Shown here piece by piece: positions 24,001 to 25,135 of a stretch of 25,135 bases of DNA. Numbering within the stretch: position 1 is the first letter of the stretch; each line of letters begins with the position of its first letter. A program made the translations under genes and the position numbers. The stretch spans positions 1-25,135 of the forward strand of contig JAYWHK010000175.1 in assembly GCA_043777755.1 (NCBI GenBank), written 5' to 3'. This DNA comes from CANHEE01 sp043777755. Its GTDB lineage: Bacteria > Bacteroidota > Bacteroidia > Chitinophagales > Saprospiraceae. A model generated the notes under the pieces. It made no database searches and was not told the DNA's origin. It saw only the letters and a list, made by a program, of their open reading frames with translations.

Positions 24001-24421
24001 AGAATGGAAAGAACATTTGCGCAATATGGATGATTTGAAAGAATCTGTACAAGGTGCTTCTTTTGAACAAAAAGATCCTTTGGTGATTTACAAAATCGAA
24101 GCGTACAACTTGTTTGAAGGTTTGGTAGCTCGCATCAATGAGCGTGTGACATCGTATTTGTTCAAGGGTTTATTGGTTTTACCAGAAGCTCCACCAGAAG
24201 AACAACGTATGCAGCAAGCTCCGCAACAGCAGCGCATTGATCCACGCAAGTTACAGCAAAATCGCCAAGAGGAAGCTATTCAACAACAGCGTCAAGCTGC
24301 GGAAAGTGTCAATCAACCTCGTGAAAAATCTGCACCTGTGATTCGTGACCCAAGAATTGGTAGAAATGATGCTTGCCCTTGTGGTAGTGGTAAGAAGTTT
24401 AAAAACTGTCATGGTGCATAA
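21092..24421 (+). CDS. secA: Preprotein translocase ATPase SecA
   Basis: A 1109-residue motor ATPase that drives unfolded preproteins through SecYEG at the inner membrane. The start MFNFLKKVFGTRSERELKEF is typical. Walker A is MATGEGKT (190-197), Walker B is MVDEADSVLIDDARTP (from 296), IISGPV follows, the second nucleotide-binding lobe has GRPVLVGTTTVDISEKLS and TNMAGRGTDIKL, and the arginine-finger region is RQLRGRSGRQGDPG. The helical scaffold and wing domains follow with the conserved EEWKEHLRNMDDLKE. A Gln/Pro-rich linker (about 1030-1085) leads to the zinc-binding tail CPCGSGKKFKNCH (Cys1095, Cys1097, Cys1106, His1107), which contacts SecB and lipids. It is about 200 residues longer than E. 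coli SecA; extra sequence at about 310-470 is usual for Bacteroidota. Monocistronic, with its own terminator. Confidence 0.98.
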   Translation: MFNFLKKVFGTRSERELKEFSPAIAKIKVEFERLQGLSNDQLRNRTNEFRAQIKDYLADIDSELAKLREDALSTEDIAQKDGFFKQIDKLAKERDKALEDILQKILPEAFAVVKETARRLTENETLEVTATEHDRNLAAKMRDYVNVEGDKAVWKNNWLAAGNRITWNMIHYDVQLIGGMVLHSGKIAEMATGEGKTLVSTLPSYLNGLSGQGVHVITVNDYLAKRDQEWNGPLFEFLLLTVDCIDKYRPHSEERHAAYRSDIVYGTNNEFGFDYLRDNMVRESSERVQGKYHYAMVDEADSVLIDDARTPLIISGPVSQNTEDQDYVELNPAIKKLIDEQQRLATTYLASAKKLFNEGAIGVEEGESGMALLRAHRAMPKNRALIKYLSEEGVKVLLQKTEDFYMQEQSKRMRLVDEPLLFTIEEKNRDVQLTKRGAEFLAKGQNDDDFFSIPSLGEKLVEIDKNEELNREDKIVAKERLSQDFAVKSKRIHAVNQLLKAYSMFEKNEEYIVTEEGEVKIVDEQTGRIMEGRRYSDGLHQALEAKENVKVGEITQTYATITLQNYFRMYHKLCGMTGTAETEAKELWDIYKLDVSVVPTNRPISRTDKEDFVYKTNREKYNAVIDEINELVAAGRPVLVGTTTVDISEKLSRILQQRNISHNVLNAKQHQREAEIVAEAGLPGKVTIATNMAGRGTDIKLTPESKAAGGLAIIGTERHDSRRVDRQLRGRSGRQGDPGTSQFFVSLEDNLMRLFQSERIAGMMDKMGHQEGDVIQHSMVTNSIERAQKKVEENNFGSRKRLLEYDDVMNIQRDAIYTKRKNALDGERLSIDLDQMFRSLTTNLVTAHKEHGDFDSFRLASVTLLGIDVENLTKEKFDTTKIQDLIGQYQFVVNQVYDAKNNRIAEELAPVIKNVYETEGHRYSRILVPFSDGSTHPLPVSADLKKAYETNGHSILRDLEQSITLTIIDEEWKEHLRNMDDLKESVQGASFEQKDPLVIYKIEAYNLFEGLVARINERVTSYLFKGLLVLPEAPPEEQRMQQAPQQQRIDPRKLQQNRQEEAIQQQRQAAESVNQPREKSAPVIRDPRIGRNDACPCGSGKKFKNCHGA

Positions 24422-24452
24422 TGAATTAACATTTGGTTTTTTAAGATAAAAT

Positions 24453-24493
24453 AAAAACGCCTAAACTACTGAGTAGTAGTTTTAGGCGTTTTT
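24453..24493 (+). terminator. Intrinsic terminator after secA
   Basis: AAAACGCCTAAACTACT pairs with the AGTAGTTTTAGGCGTTTT segment at 24475-24492, with one bulged T, and runs into a T-rich tract (to about 24503 with one G). The A-rich 5' side could also serve the leftward gene ending at 24608. Confidence 0.88.
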
Positions 24494-24607
24494 GTTTTTG
24501 TAATAATTTTTTAAGTAGCAGGCAAAATAATAACTTGGTATAATTTTATCGCTAACTGTTACTTACAGAGCTTTTTTTGACACAAACATTTCTTCTTTCT
24601 TATAACA

Positions 24608-25075
24608 TCAATCCATTTTTTTGCAATCATCAGGCAATAACGGCAATTCGTACACATCAGTAGTGTAGTAAGTATAATATTCCCAAAACATCCACCATTT
24701 GAAATCAAATGTACGGTAGAGGACGCTATTATCAGGTCTTGGATATGCTTTTTTTTGCATTTCAAAATCATCTAATAGCTGCTGTTTAGATTGCCATTTA
24801 TGTTCCATTAGACCAATATGGATACGGTGTTTACCTTCATAGTTTTGATAATTATAAGAAGCAACATTATTACTAAAAATACTCAGCGCATATTTACCTA
24901 TGGACAAGTTACTCAAAATAATAAAAACTAAAAAACTCCCTAACTTTGTATGGATATCAGTATTTTTTATTATTTTAAAAATCAAATAGATAAAAAATGC
25001 TAATGTTCCAAACCCAGCTAAGAAATGGATAAAGTAGTATAGACTCGATGTTCCAGTTTTTGAAATTTTAGGCAT
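24608..25075 (-). CDS. Small inner-membrane protein of unknown function
   Basis: A 155-residue protein from ATG at 25075 (a GTG at 25090 would add five residues; the ATG is preferred). It has two predicted transmembrane helices at about residues 11-36 (SLYYFIHFLAGFGTLAFFIYLI in part) and 43-64. A soluble C-terminal domain of about 90 residues follows, rich in aromatic residues (RTFDFKWWMFWEYYTYYTTD). I do not recognise the family and see no catalytic motif. The short N-terminus and helix spacing suggest both ends face the same side. It is convergent with secA and sits in very AT-rich DNA; no promoter was identified in the 60 bp upstream. Confidence 0.65.
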   Translation of the reverse strand: MPKISKTGTSSLYYFIHFLAGFGTLAFFIYLIFKIIKNTDIHTKLGSFLVFIILSNLSIGKYALSIFSNNVASYNYQNYEGKHRIHIGLMEHKWQSKQQLLDDFEMQKKAYPRPDNSVLYRTFDFKWWMFWEYYTYYTTDVYELPLLPDDCKKMD

Positions 25076-25135
25076 AATTTTTTTTGACACTAAAATTTTA
25101 TAATTTTTTTATAATTTTTATAAAAATAAAAAATT

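Noticed and set aside
24608..25075. Toxin or immunity protein beside secA
   Set aside because: Only two membrane helices and an aromatic-rich tail can be seen; there is no partner gene or toxin motif in the window.

Overview
The window is AT-rich chromosomal DNA from a member of the Bacteroidota, most likely a Cytophagia/Cytophagales-type environmental bacterium. Four things point there. The M4 protease ends in a type IX secretion (T9SS) type A sorting domain. SecA is long (1109 aa), with the enlarged architecture usual in this phylum. Promoters of the TTG-N20-TAnnTTTG type precede several genes, and Shine-Dalgarno sequences are almost absent. The lipoproteins have short lipoboxes. The genus cannot be fixed from sequence reading alone.

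Layout. 1-2755: the tail of a HAD-family phosphatase, a secreted protein with SPOR-like segments, and a convergent alpha/beta hydrolase. 2888-5370: a GCS2-type carboxylate-amine ligase fused to two CBS domains, a 14-bp-period repeat cluster that inverts in the middle, and a small lipoprotein. 5487-10942: a secreted thermolysin-type protease with T9SS tail, a MarC membrane protein and an exported YtcJ-like amidohydrolase, with strong terminators after the first and last. 11113-11183: tRNA-Gln(UUG) with its own promoter and terminator. 11345-19602: a minus-strand three-gene locus that looks like a restriction/anti-phage module. In transcription order it encodes a PLD-SNF2 helicase, a DUF1016/YhcG-type PD-(D/E)XK nuclease and a 1235-aa Eco57I-class adenine methyltransferase with its own target-recognition domain. 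19946-25075: a GH25 muramidase lipoprotein, SecA, and a small membrane protein of unknown function.

The most unusual part is the defence locus. It has a methylase with recognition domain, a translocase with a PLD nuclease-like domain, and a second nuclease, but no BREX (PglZ, BrxC, BrxL) or DISARM (DrmA, DrmB) core gene between the flanking genes. It is also rich in small palindromic interspersed repeats. Three sit in frame inside the methyltransferase (two of exactly 33 bp, one of about 45 bp, each adding 11-15 residues), one sits inside the nuclease gene, and others fill the gap between these two genes. The 45-bp type has a relative in the intergenic region at 5406-5441. The DNA encoding the methylase's recognition domain is visibly more AT-rich than the rest of the gene, which suggests specificity exchange.

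A second item is the 375-bp leader of secA. It has a Bacteroidota-type -7 element, a perfect 10-bp hairpin ending 14 nt before the start codon, and a short open frame whose stop codon directly abuts the secA ATG. This could be a regulatory leader, but the evidence is thin.
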